Shown in pieces: positions 1-8,418 of a DNA stretch of 64,000 bases. Below the pieces are notes generated by a model that was not told the origin of the DNA, searched no databases, and worked only from the letters and a program-made list of their open reading frames with translations. The position numbers were made by a program, and so were the translations under genes. Origin of the DNA: Roseiarcus sp963820095 (lineage in GTDB: Bacteria > Pseudomonadota > Alphaproteobacteria > Rhizobiales > Beijerinckiaceae); the NCBI GenBank assembly GCA_963820095.1, contig CAWFZA010000032.1, positions 50,943 to 114,942 of the forward strand. Reading direction: 5' to 3'. How positions within the stretch are numbered: position 1 is the stretch's first letter; the number at the start of each line of letters is the position of its first letter.

Positions 1-290
1 ATCTTCATGAACGAATGTTGCTGCAGTAACTGCCGACGCTCCATGGAGGCGAAGGACCTCGACTGGCAAGATCCCTCGCATCGGCGCAAGGAGGCTTACG
101 CGCGGCGCGAGCGCTATTTCGAGGCCCGCGAACGCCGCGGCGCGCGTCGTCGTCAAAGACCTTCCGGTCTTCCACAACTCGGGTCATCTCCCGCAAGGCG
201 ACCGGCAGGTTTTTCGCCACTTCAGCCATCTCGAGATCGAGTCGCTTCCGACCGGCGGGTGGGGTTACGACCATTTCCCATTCTCTTTGC
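1..290 (+). pseudogene. C-terminal-side fragment of a glycosyl hydrolase 6-like (GHL6) protein
   Basis: The fragment enters from the left edge. From base 1 one frame reads a Cys-rich stretch (ECCCSNC) followed by DWQDPSHRRKEAYARRERYF. After one extra base near 150-155 the next frame continues with VVVKDLPVFHNSGH, HFSHLEIESLPTGGWGYDHF and PFS. The phrases VFHNSGH and ESLPTGGWGYDHFP are what I recall from the hypothetical glycosyl hydrolase 6 / beta-galactosidase-trimerisation type proteins. Similarity ends near position 275, well before a normal C-terminus, and the converging amidase gene follows, so the 3' part is missing or degraded. The family call rests on memory of motifs. The substrate is unknown. 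Confidence 0.5.
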
Positions 291-442
291 TGCGATCGCA
301 TTCACCGTCGCAACTCATTATCCTTGAAGCGTTGCGGCCGTTATGGTGCGTCGGGCCAATAGCGGGACAACTTCTCGGCTCCTACGGCCGCCAGTCCAAA
401 CGGCGCGCCGACGAGGCGCGGTGTGGGCGATGACCCTTGGTA

Positions 443-1924
443 TTACGTCACCGGGCGCTCTCTGCAAATGCGATAGGCGTCGCTCCAAGGCCGCGTTCGT
501 TCAATCGCGGCAGCGGCGGCGAGCACGTCGCCGTCGGCATAGCGCCGGCCGATGAGTTGCATGCCGACCGGTAGGCCGTCGCTCAGTCCCGCCGGAACTG
601 AGACTGACGGGTGGCCACTGAAGTTCGTGACATAGGTCAGACACCAGCCGATGAGGGGGTCGACTTCAACGCCATCGACGTGAGTGGGGCCCTGGGTGTC
701 GCCGTTGGTCTTGTTGTCGACCGGCATGGCGGCGACCGTGGGGCAGACAAGGATTTCGTGCGTCGCAAGGACGCCCTGAATCGCGTCGTAGACTTCGCTC
801 CGGATTGCCTGATCGCGGGCGAGGTCCATCGCCGAGAGCGTCCGGAAGGCGTCGATTCGCTCGAGATAGGCCGGCGGGAAGTCATCGCGATGCTCCCCCA
901 TGAGATCGATGCCGAAGGCCTTCATGCCCTCGAGCGCGCCGACGTTGAGCGGCGTCATGAGCCTCGTCCAGGCGTCGCTCAATTCGCGCTGGTCGCGCTT
1001 AAGTCCAAGCCGCACCTCCTCCACCTCGGCGCCTGCATCGGCGAAGCAGCGCACCGTTTCCTCAACGGTCTTGCGGACGGCCGGATCGATCGGAAAGACG
1101 TCGAGATTGGGGCTGTAGGCGATCTTCCAGCCTTTGATCGAGCGGCGCGTAGCGGCAAGAAAATCCTCGTTCGTCTCGATGGCGAAAGGATCGCGTGGGT
1201 CGTAGCCGGCGATGGCGTTCAGCACCAGCGCGGCGTCCTCGACCGTCCGCGCAATCGGGCCTTCAAACACGAACGGCGTGTCAGCCGCAAAAGCGTTCGG
1301 GCGCATGACCACAGGCACCCGCCCGAAGGAGGGCTTGAAGCCAACGACATTGCACCAGGCCGATGGAATACGGATCGAGCCGCCAGCGTCCGTTCCTTCC
1401 GCGAACGGGACCAGGCCGTCAGCGACCGCCGCAGCGCTGCCGCCCGAGGAACCGCCCGTGTTCTTGGCGAGATTAAAGGGATTGCGTGTCGGGCCGAAGA
1501 GGTGGTTGTCGCAGGTCCCGCGCAGGCCCATGGTTGGGCTGTTGGTCTTGCCGAGTAGGATGGCGCCGGCTTTCTCGACGCGCTCGGCGAAAACGCAATG
1601 CCATTGAGCGATGCAGTCCCTCATCGCGCGGATGCCGCCGAATGTGAACGGCCAGCCGGGCTTGAAGTCGAACAGGTCCTTGATGGCCGAAGGGACGCCA
1701 TGCAGCGGGCCCAACGCTGCGCTCGACATCACCGCGGCTTCCGCCTTTCTCGCCTCGCGGCGCGCATCGTCGAACCCCTTGAAGACGAACGCGTTAAGGC
1801 TTGGATTTCGCTGCTCGATGCGGGCGATGCAGGAGTCGATGACCTCGACCGGGGACAGTGCGCGCCGGCGAATGCGATCGGCGATCTCGGTCGCGCTGAT
1901 ATAGGCGAGTTCGTCGCCGCTCAT
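443..1924 (-). CDS. Amidase signature family hydrolase
   Basis: 493-residue cytoplasmic amidase of the GatA/AtzF-like amidase-signature family, which hydrolyses a carboxamide (substrate not determinable here). The Ser-cisSer-Lys triad is visible: Lys82 in IKDLFDF, cis-Ser159 in TGGSSGGSAAA and nucleophile Ser183 in GTDAGGSIRIP. Length is normal for the family. The ATG at 1924 follows a GGAGGAG ribosome-binding site. It is the last gene of a minus-strand operon after the RpiR regulator and a flavin monooxygenase (39 bp gap). An oxidise-then-hydrolyse route for a nitrogen-containing compound is plausible but inferred. The GatA subunit itself is unlikely because no gatC or gatB is adjacent. Confidence 0.9.
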   Translation of the reverse strand: MSGDELAYISATEIADRIRRRALSPVEVIDSCIARIEQRNPSLNAFVFKGFDDARREARKAEAAVMSSAALGPLHGVPSAIKDLFDFKPGWPFTFGGIRAMRDCIAQWHCVFAERVEKAGAILLGKTNSPTMGLRGTCDNHLFGPTRNPFNLAKNTGGSSGGSAAAVADGLVPFAEGTDAGGSIRIPSAWCNVVGFKPSFGRVPVVMRPNAFAADTPFVFEGPIARTVEDAALVLNAIAGYDPRDPFAIETNEDFLAATRRSIKGWKIAYSPNLDVFPIDPAVRKTVEETVRCFADAGAEVEEVRLGLKRDQRELSDAWTRLMTPLNVGALEGMKAFGIDLMGEHRDDFPPAYLERIDAFRTLSAMDLARDQAIRSEVYDAIQGVLATHEILVCPTVAAMPVDNKTNGDTQGPTHVDGVEVDPLIGWCLTYVTNFSGHPSVSVPAGLSDGLPVGMQLIGRRYADGDVLAAAAAIERTRPWSDAYRICRERPVT

Positions 1925-1963
1925 GGCTTTTCTCCTCCAGAATTGGCAATTGGGTGGTCGTTG

Positions 1964-3739
1964 CTAGCGCGTATGATGCGACTTCTGCAGCCCATAAACC
2001 GGCGTCGGCAGGCCCTCCATGCGCGCCTTGATCTGGAGCGCGAGCACGAGCGAATAGTGGCGCGACAGGTGAAGGTTGCCACCGTGGAACCAGAGGCCCG
2101 GCTGCTGGGTCGGCTTCCACATGTTTCGTGGCTCGCCCTCCCATGGGCCTGGGTCGCCTGGAACGCCTGAGCCGAGCCCCCAGCATTTACCGACTTTGTC
2201 TGCGACGTCCTCGGAAATGATCGGCGCCACGGCGCGGTTCATCGATTGGAATCCGGTCGCCATGACGATGAGATCGGCGGGCAACTCCGAGCCGTCGGTG
2301 AGCTCGACGGAGCGCTCGTTGACGCGGCGGATCTCGACGCCGCTTCTGACGGCGATGTGGCCCTTCGCGATGAGATCCGAGGCGCCGACGTCGATGTAAT
2401 AGCCCGAGCCGGTGCGGAACGCCTTCATCATGAGGCCCGATTTGTCCTCGCCGAAGTCGAGCTGAAATCCAGACTTTGCGAGGCGGTCATAGAAAACCGC
2501 GTCTCGACGGCGCACCTCCTCGTAGACCGCAATCTGATCGCACGGCATGAGGCGGAAGGGCGTCGCGGCGAAGGCGAGATCGGCCTTGTCGGTCGTAATT
2601 CCCTCTTCAAGGGCGCGCTCCGAATAAAGCGGCTCGAAGCCCAGCTCCATCAGCGTCTCCGACCGAACGACGGTTGTCGGCGAGCGCTGCAGCATAGTGA
2701 CGCGCGCGCCATATTCCCACAAGTCCGCGGCGATGTCGTGGGCGGAGCTGTTGGCGCCGATGACGATGCAGTCTTTGCCCGCATAAGGAGCACCGCTCTT
2801 GTATGCGCTCGAGTGAAAATGCTGTCCCTGAAAATTCTTCAGGCCGGGCAATGAAATGATGTTGGGCGGCCCGTAGGCGCCGGTGGCGAACACGAGCTGC
2901 TTTGGCCTTAATGTGGCGCGCCCACCGTCGCGCAAAACCTCGACCGTCCACTCGTTCTTGTCGTCGTCATAAGCGGCGCGGACGGCTTCGGATGAGCCCC
3001 AATAGTTGAGCTCCATCACCCTGGCGTACATCTCCAGCCAGTCGCCGAGCTTATCCTTCGGCGTGAACACGGGCCAGTTTTCAGGGAAGGGAATATACGG
3101 CAGATGGTCGTACCAGACGGGATCATGCAGGACGAGCGAACGGTAGCGGTTGCGCCAGGAATCCCCAGGGCGCGCGTTCTTCTCCAGGATGATGGCCGGG
3201 ACATGGAGCTGCTTCAGCCTCGCCCCGAGCGCGATGCCGCCCTGTCCGCCGCCGATCACGACGCAGTAGGGCTGCCGCTCTGTCCCGAGCGCCTCCTCGT
3301 CCGCACGCTTCGCCTCGAGCCAAGTCTCCTCCCGGCGATAGACGCCGCGCTCAACTCCCATCGGCCGCGACGGACCTTTGCGCTCCTCGAAGCCCTTGAG
3401 CTCCTCGATCGCGGTGAGCAGCGTCCAGGCCCTGCCGTCCTTCAGCCGGAGGATCGATCGCCCGCGAGCGATCCTCGTCTCGAACGTTACCCATGCTTCG
3501 ACAACTCCACCCGCAAAGGTAGGCTCGCCGTCGACGCGCCAGGCCGTCGGACCGACCGAGTTGAGTTGCGAGGCGAGCATCGCCGCGATCTCGTCGCGCC
3601 CTTCCATCGTCTTGACATTCCACGTGAAGGCGGCGAGGTCGCGCCAAAAGCACGCGTCGCCAAAGAGCGCCGCAGCGCCGGCGGCATCGCGGGCGTCGAG
3701 CGCCTTGCTGAACGCCGCGATCCAGCGGCGAGTTCTCAT
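1964..3739 (-). CDS. Flavin-containing monooxygenase with N-terminal SnoaL-like domain
   Basis: 591 residues. Residues 1-115 look like a SnoaL/NTF2-like domain (FWRDLAAFTWNVKTMEGRDE). From about 158 a class B flavoprotein monooxygenase follows: FAD-binding VVIGGGQGG (GxGxxG at 163-168), a second dinucleotide motif VIGANSSAHDIAADL for NADPH near 325, and an ATG motif (MATGFQS) near the C-terminus. Such enzymes insert oxygen into ketones or oxidise N/S centres. The NTF2-like plus FMO fusion is a recurring alphaproteobacterial architecture. It lies 26 bp after the RpiR gene and 39 bp before the amidase in the same direction, so co-transcription is likely. The start at 3739 fits the spacing. No defects are seen. 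Confidence 0.88.
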   Translation of the reverse strand: MRTRRWIAAFSKALDARDAAGAAALFGDACFWRDLAAFTWNVKTMEGRDEIAAMLASQLNSVGPTAWRVDGEPTFAGGVVEAWVTFETRIARGRSILRLKDGRAWTLLTAIEELKGFEERKGPSRPMGVERGVYRREETWLEAKRADEEALGTERQPYCVVIGGGQGGIALGARLKQLHVPAIILEKNARPGDSWRNRYRSLVLHDPVWYDHLPYIPFPENWPVFTPKDKLGDWLEMYARVMELNYWGSSEAVRAAYDDDKNEWTVEVLRDGGRATLRPKQLVFATGAYGPPNIISLPGLKNFQGQHFHSSAYKSGAPYAGKDCIVIGANSSAHDIAADLWEYGARVTMLQRSPTTVVRSETLMELGFEPLYSERALEEGITTDKADLAFAATPFRLMPCDQIAVYEEVRRRDAVFYDRLAKSGFQLDFGEDKSGLMMKAFRTGSGYYIDVGASDLIAKGHIAVRSGVEIRRVNERSVELTDGSELPADLIVMATGFQSMNRAVAPIISEDVADKVGKCWGLGSGVPGDPGPWEGEPRNMWKPTQQPGLWFHGGNLHLSRHYSLVLALQIKARMEGLPTPVYGLQKSHHTR

Positions 3740-3764
3740 CGGCAGCGTACTGAGCGATCAATTC

Positions 3765-4748
3765 TCATTCCTGCGGCTGGCTCGTCATTAGCGGCGTCGG
3801 ATCCGAGGAGGGGGATGGAATTGCGATCCCGATATTGGCCAGCGCGTAGCGCACACGTCTCAGCGCATCGCGCGACCGTGCTCCCATTTCCGAGGCGACG
3901 CCCGTCGCGATCGTATCCACCACCGCCATATGAGCGTAGCGCGAGGTCGTCGGCATAAGCGCGTTCGCATCTTCCGGTATGACGACGGTAACGACCACCT
4001 CTGCCGCGGCCGCGAGCGGCGTGTCCGGCCGCGTGAGCGCGATTGTCGTCGCGCCATACGATCTGGCGATCTCGACGGCGCCGATCACCGGCTTGGACCG
4101 GCCGCTGTTCGAGACGGCGAAGGCGACATCCTTCGGCCGCAGCGTCGCGGCTGACATGCGTTGCTGGTGGCCGTCGGCGTAGGCGCAGACGGGAAGGCCG
4201 AGCCGAAAGAATCTCAGTTTGGCGTCCTCAGCGATACTCGCCGACCCGCCGCCTTGCCCATAGATGTCGAGCCGGTTACACCGGGCGATGGCCGCGATAG
4301 CCCGCTTGACAGCCGCTGTGTCAAGCTTCTCGAGACAATCACGGATCGCGTTCGAAGCTCGCAGCATCACGACCTGGGCCAATTGTCCCACGTCGTCGTC
4401 GAAGACGCGGTCGGTCCGCAGATAAACCGCGGCGACGGTCAGCGTCGTCGCCAAAAGAACCTTGAATTCGCTGAACGAGCTGCAGCCGACCGAGCGGCAG
4501 AAACGGGTGACGCTGGGCTGACTGACGCCGGCGCGCTCGGCGAGGTCGCTGATCGTCATGCGCGTCGTCGCCTCATAATCGGCCGCCACCGCGGCGGCCA
4601 CTCGACGCTCCGCTGCCGAGAGGTCACCTTCGATGCGCTGGATCCGCGATACGAGGTCGATCGGCGCGGGCGGCGAACGTTGGACGCGGTCGCCGCTGAA
4701 CTGTCGCCTAGGCGAAACTCTTCCCGTCCGGTCTGGACCCGCGCCCAT
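3765..4748 (-). CDS. RpiR/MurR family transcriptional regulator
   Basis: Regulator with an N-terminal helix-turn-helix (TISDLAERAGVSQPSVTRFC) and a C-terminal SIS sugar-phosphate-binding domain (YGQGGGSASIAEDA, then VAFAVSNSGRSKPVIGAVEIA). The open frame extends to 4862, but I choose the internal ATG at 4748 (327 residues). The upstream extension lacks homology-like sequence, and a perfect palindrome that looks like this regulator's operator sits at 4795-4809, inside the extension. It heads a minus-strand operon with the monooxygenase and amidase and is divergent from the ABC transporter at 5081. It probably controls both sides. The effector is unknown; SIS domains usually bind phosphosugars. 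Confidence 0.88.
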   Translation of the reverse strand: MGAGPDRTGRVSPRRQFSGDRVQRSPPAPIDLVSRIQRIEGDLSAAERRVAAAVAADYEATTRMTISDLAERAGVSQPSVTRFCRSVGCSSFSEFKVLLATTLTVAAVYLRTDRVFDDDVGQLAQVVMLRASNAIRDCLEKLDTAAVKRAIAAIARCNRLDIYGQGGGSASIAEDAKLRFFRLGLPVCAYADGHQQRMSAATLRPKDVAFAVSNSGRSKPVIGAVEIARSYGATTIALTRPDTPLAAAAEVVVTVVIPEDANALMPTTSRYAHMAVVDTIATGVASEMGARSRDALRRVRYALANIGIAIPSPSSDPTPLMTSQPQE

Positions 4749-4794
4749 CCCTCTCTCCGGTGTCGGCGCCTGAAAAGGCCACGGGCCGCGGCTC

Positions 4795-4809
4795 TGTAAT
4801 TGAATTACA
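4795..4809. promoter_or_regulatory. Perfect palindrome, likely RpiR operator
   Basis: TGTAATT-G-AATTACA is a perfect 7-bp inverted repeat around one central base, 46 bp upstream of the chosen RpiR start and in the divergent region before the ABC operon at 5081. RpiR-family regulators commonly bind such AT-rich palindromes. A half-site-like TGTAAC lies at 4965-4970, nearer the transporter promoter. Assignment to this regulator is inference. Confidence 0.55.
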
Positions 4810-5080
4810 CAACGAGGTTTGGAAGGCAAGGGACGAGCCCGAATGATTGCGCTTGGCGGCACGAGTGAACGTAAAGACGCTGCTCGGTGGCGCCTCGGCA
4901 GAAAGGGCGCGTCTGCGTGGCTTCTGAGCCTGCGTCAAGTTTCCGCTTGCGCCATCCGAGATTGTGTAACATCTTTTCACGAAAGTCAGAGCGGCGGCGG
5001 CAATCGGCCCGCCACTGGCGGCAAGACGTCCCATTCGACCCGGCCGGGCGGATGGCGTTCTCGTCGGAGGATGAGCGAGA

Positions 5081-5884
5081 ATGGCCAACAGCGCAACCGG
5101 TGCTCAGCCGAAAATGCTGGTTGAGAACGCCACCAAGTTCTACGCCACTAAGTCCGGCTCGGTGCACGCGCTCGAAAATGTGTCGCTCGAGGTTCGCGAA
5201 GGCGAATTCCTCTGCATTCTGGGGCCCTCGGGCTGCGGCAAGACGACCTTGCTGTGGTCGATGGCGGGTCTGCACGATCTGACGTCCGGCCGGATTCGGC
5301 TGGGCCATGAGATCGTCACTCAGCCGCATCCCGAGATCGCAATGATCTTTCAGGACGCCAATCTCTTGCCCTGGCGCAGTCTACTCAAGAACGTCGCGTT
5401 CCCGTTCGAGTTGAAGCGCCGCCGTGTCGACATGGAGCGGATCGAGCATCTGCTCGAACGGGTCAATCTCAAAGGCTTCGAACACAAATTCCCGCGCGAG
5501 CTTTCGGGTGGCATGCAACAGCGCGTGTCGATCGTGAGAAGCCTGGCGGTCAACCCGTCCGTGCTGTTGATGGACGAGCCTTTCGGAGCGCTGGACGCGT
5601 TCACTCGCGACGAAATGAACCTGCTCATTCAAGAAATTTGGATGGAGACGGGGAAGACGATCGCTTTCGTCACCCATTCAATCGCTGAAGCAATCTTTCT
5701 TGCAGATCGGGTAGTGGTGATGTCAGCGAGGCCGGGACGCATTTCCGCCGTGTACGATATCGACATTCCGCGACCGCGGTCGGTGGACATTCAGACGACG
5801 CCTGATTTCATCGCCCGCGTGCTCGAAATCAAGGCTAGGATCGATCGTGGCCGAACGAACGCTTCCGGGCTTGAGGTCGCCTGA
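5081..5884 (+). CDS. ABC transporter ATP-binding protein (nitrate/sulfonate/taurine type)
   Basis: 267-residue cytoplasmic ATPase of the SsuB/TauB class, powering uptake with the permease and binding protein downstream. Walker A GPSGCGKTT at 48-56, Q-loop IFQDANLLPW from 89, signature LSGGMQQR at 141, Walker B VLLMDEPFGALD at 161 and the H-loop His199 in FVTHSIAEA are all intact. The ATG follows a GGAGG 10 bases upstream. The permease starts 18 bp after the stop. The substrate is not readable from the ATPase. The divergent RpiR/monooxygenase/amidase operon suggests a nitrogen- or sulfur-containing small organic compound. Confidence 0.93.
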   Translation: MANSATGAQPKMLVENATKFYATKSGSVHALENVSLEVREGEFLCILGPSGCGKTTLLWSMAGLHDLTSGRIRLGHEIVTQPHPEIAMIFQDANLLPWRSLLKNVAFPFELKRRRVDMERIEHLLERVNLKGFEHKFPRELSGGMQQRVSIVRSLAVNPSVLLMDEPFGALDAFTRDEMNLLIQEIWMETGKTIAFVTHSIAEAIFLADRVVVMSARPGRISAVYDIDIPRPRSVDIQTTPDFIARVLEIKARIDRGRTNASGLEVA

Positions 5885-5902
5885 ACAATCGGAGAGAGAG
5901 GC

Positions 5903-6751
5903 GTGGACAAGGTTTTGGGCGACCAGATCCCCGAATTCAACCGGAAGGCGTCGCCGGCGGACGACGCCGGCCTCTCAGGGCTCAGGTCGCTCGGCCTAGG
6001 CCAATCCCGTACGCACTTGGAGACGGCAATCATAGTGATGGTCGCCGTGATCATTATCGGTGGCGCCGAGATCCTTCTGCGGGCGTTGGACGTACCGCAG
6101 TACATCATGCCCAAACCAAGCCAGATCGTCTGGGCGCTTTTCACCGAATGGCCGTTCATCTGGCCGCATCTTCTCGTGACGCTCTACGAATTATTCGCCG
6201 GCTTCGCTATCGGCGGGGCGATCGGATTCGTGCTGGCCGCGGTCATCACCCAATTCCCCTTGGTCGAAAAGATCGTCACCCCCTACATCCTGCTTCTGGT
6301 GACGACGCCCATGTTGGCGCTGGTGCCGCTGCTCATTCTCCGCTTCGGCTTCGGCAGCGAGCCGCGCATCATCGCGGTGGCGCTCGCGAGCGGCCCCATG
6401 GTGATGATCAACTCGGCGACCGGCTTCCGGCGGGTCGATCTTGCCAAGATCGCGCTTGCGCGCTCGTTCGGCGCCAACACGCTGCAGATCTTCACTAAGA
6501 TCCGCATACCCATGGCCATGCCGATGATCATTGTTGGCCTGATGGTCGGCTCCATTTTCGGGTTGCTCACTGCGATCGGCGCAGAAATGGTCGGCGGGGC
6601 CGAAGGCCTGGGCAATCGGCTGACATATTATTCGGCGCTGATCCGGATGCCGCAATTCTTTGCGATCATTCTTATTCTCGCCGTGATCGGCATTTCCATC
6701 TATGTTTTCTTCTACTGGCTCGGAAAGAAATGGGCCAGTTGGGAGGCGTGA
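5903..6751 (+). CDS. ABC transporter permease (SsuC/TauC type)
   Basis: 282 residues beginning at a GTG codon after GGAGAGAGAGGC. About six hydrophobic segments are visible, the first near 35-55 (IIVMVAVIIIGGAEILL). The EAA-type cytoplasmic loop appears around FRRVDLAKIALARSFGANTL, the site of contact with the ATPase. It belongs to the BPD_transp_1 family used for nitrate, sulfonate and taurine uptake. It lies between the ATPase (18 bp) and the binding-protein gene, whose chosen start is 57 bp downstream. No frame defect is seen. Confidence 0.92.
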   Translation: MDKVLGDQIPEFNRKASPADDAGLSGLRSLGLGQSRTHLETAIIVMVAVIIIGGAEILLRALDVPQYIMPKPSQIVWALFTEWPFIWPHLLVTLYELFAGFAIGGAIGFVLAAVITQFPLVEKIVTPYILLLVTTPMLALVPLLILRFGFGSEPRIIAVALASGPMVMINSATGFRRVDLAKIALARSFGANTLQIFTKIRIPMAMPMIIVGLMVGSIFGLLTAIGAEMVGGAEGLGNRLTYYSALIRMPQFFAIILILAVIGISIYVFFYWLGKKWASWEA

Positions 6752-6807
6752 GCCGCAACGAACAAGGCGCGCTAATCAAGAGGAAACGACTGAAGGGAGG
6801 ACGTGGA

Positions 6808-7950
6808 ATGTCAACGCATAATGGAACGGGCCCGGGGATCGATCGTCGCCGGCTTTTGACCCTCGCGGCGGGCGGAGTGACCGCGACGGCGCTGATTGGA
6901 GTTGGAGGCGCGAGGCCTGCCTTCGCCGCCGATAACACGGTCCGATGGGTGTCGCCGCGCGGCACAATCGAGGTGCTCGACGACTATCCCTATTGGGCCG
7001 CGAAGAAATATGGGTATTTCGGCGATATCCAGACGACGCTCGAGCCGGGACCATCGGACGCGACCGCGTGCGTCAAACTCGTTGATCAGAAGCAGGCGGA
7101 TATGGGGTATCCGTCTCCCGGCGTGTTTTCACTCGGGCTCGAACAGGGGATTCCCGTCGTCTCGGTCTTTCACATGGGTGGTTCCGACGTGTTCGATTTC
7201 GCCTTCCGCAAGGGAGAGAAGCCGAAGGACCTCAAGGATCTCGAAGGCAAGACAATTCTCTTGGGCAGCGCCGGCTGGCAGGCCATTTGCGATCCGATGC
7301 TGGACGCCGCCGGCGTCGACATCAAAAAACTCAAGTACGTAGAAGCCGGCTGGCCAACGTGGGGCACGGCGTTGAAGGCCGGCAAGGGAGACTCGGCTCT
7401 GTGCTGGGAGGGCCTGCGCGCCCAATGGAAAGGTCAAGGCCTCGACTTCGACTACTTCCTCGGTAAGGATTTCTCGAAGCTGCCCGCGAACAGCTTCGTT
7501 ATCCGCAAGGCGGATTTTGACGATCCGGCGAAGAGGCAGCTCTACGCCCGCTATCTCCAGGGCTGGGCGGCGGGACTTGAGTTCGGGAAGCAAAACCCGC
7601 GCGCAGCGACCGAGATTGTCATGGCGCAGTTCCCGGGCCTCGCGTCTCAGATGAACCCGGCGGTTGCGACCGAGTCGATGATGCAGCTCGCCAACGTCTT
7701 TGCCGGACGCATGGAGGAGCGCAAGAAGTGGGGCTACCACCTGCCATCGAGCTGGGAGCTTTTCTTCGCAACCGCCCAGAAGATCGGACAGATCAGTCGG
7801 CCGATCAAGTTCGAGAACGTCTGCAAGAACGACCTCATCGACGAGGCCAACGCGTTTGACAAGGCCAAAGTCCAAGCGGACGCGGCAGGGTTTGCTATCG
7901 CTCCCGACTATCAGTCGATCGACGTCGAGGCGCTTCAGAAAGCGCTTTAG
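6808..7950 (+). CDS. ABC transporter substrate-binding protein (NMT1/SsuA-like), Tat-exported
   Basis: 380 residues from the ATG at 6808, chosen over the longer frame (6730) because GGAGG precedes it and it places a twin-arginine signal at the N-terminus: DRRRLLTLAAGG, a hydrophobic stretch, then a likely AFA-AD cleavage site. The mature protein is NMT1/THI5-like (IEVLDDYPYWAAKKYGYFGD, then DQKQADMGYPSPGVFSLGL), typical of aromatic, sulfonate or pyrimidine-precursor binding proteins. It is periplasmic and delivers ligand to the permease at 5903. Tat export suggests folding before secretion. The ligand is unknown. Confidence 0.9.
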   Translation: MSTHNGTGPGIDRRRLLTLAAGGVTATALIGVGGARPAFAADNTVRWVSPRGTIEVLDDYPYWAAKKYGYFGDIQTTLEPGPSDATACVKLVDQKQADMGYPSPGVFSLGLEQGIPVVSVFHMGGSDVFDFAFRKGEKPKDLKDLEGKTILLGSAGWQAICDPMLDAAGVDIKKLKYVEAGWPTWGTALKAGKGDSALCWEGLRAQWKGQGLDFDYFLGKDFSKLPANSFVIRKADFDDPAKRQLYARYLQGWAAGLEFGKQNPRAATEIVMAQFPGLASQMNPAVATESMMQLANVFAGRMEERKKWGYHLPSSWELFFATAQKIGQISRPIKFENVCKNDLIDEANAFDKAKVQADAAGFAIAPDYQSIDVEALQKAL

Positions 7951-8025
7951 TCGTCGGGCGCGGGGCGGGGCTTCTGGCCCGCCCTCGCGCTTGATCATAC
8001 GGTAGACGCCGCGGGAGAGCGCTCA

Positions 8026-8361
8026 ATGTTCGTCTTTGACCATGTCGGCCTCACGACGACTGAGCCTCAGCCGGAAGAGAACTGGATCGAGCAGAGCCGC
8101 TGCTGGGTCACGAGCCCACGCAATCACCCGGAACATATCGAGTTCCTGCGCTATGCGCCGGACACGACCGTGCCGGTGGCAGTGCGGGCAAATCCTCATG
8201 TGGCCTATCGGGTCGACTCGATCGAGGCGCATATCGGCGGGCTGGAGATCCTTATCCCGCCCTTCGTCGTCGGCGATTTCGTCCGCGTCGTCTTCGTTCG
8301 CAAGCACGGGATGGTGTTCGAATACATGCTGTATCTCAACGACACGTGGTTCGGAGCCTGA
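8026..8361 (+). CDS. Small VOC (glyoxalase-fold)-like protein
   Basis: 111 residues, intact, ATG after GGGAGAGCG. It opens with FDHVGLTTTEPQP, the usual first strand of vicinal-oxygen-chelate proteins, and ends in VRVVFVRKHGMVFEYMLYL, which fits the last strand carrying a metal-ligand Glu. It is shorter than a two-module VOC enzyme, so it should act as a dimer. It lies 75 bp after the binding-protein gene and 57 bp before the first Gfo/Idh gene, in the same direction. Its position suggests an isomerase or lyase step for the imported compound, but the activity is not determinable. The family call is moderately sure. Confidence 0.7.
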   Translation: MFVFDHVGLTTTEPQPEENWIEQSRCWVTSPRNHPEHIEFLRYAPDTTVPVAVRANPHVAYRVDSIEAHIGGLEILIPPFVVGDFVRVVFVRKHGMVFEYMLYLNDTWFGA

Positions 8362-8418
8362 GCCGGTTTGGGACGCATTGCATCGCCCTCCAAGCGCCAG
8401 CATTTTCAGGAGTAACCG

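Noticed and set aside
611..1558. 315-codon plus-strand open frame opposite the amidase
   Set aside because: GC-driven shadow; the minus-strand amidase has complete catalytic motifs and this frame has no protein-like pattern.
4749..4862. N-terminal extension of the RpiR gene
   Set aside because: It contains a perfect palindrome likely to be the operator and lacks family-like sequence; the ATG at 4748 gives a normal N-terminus.
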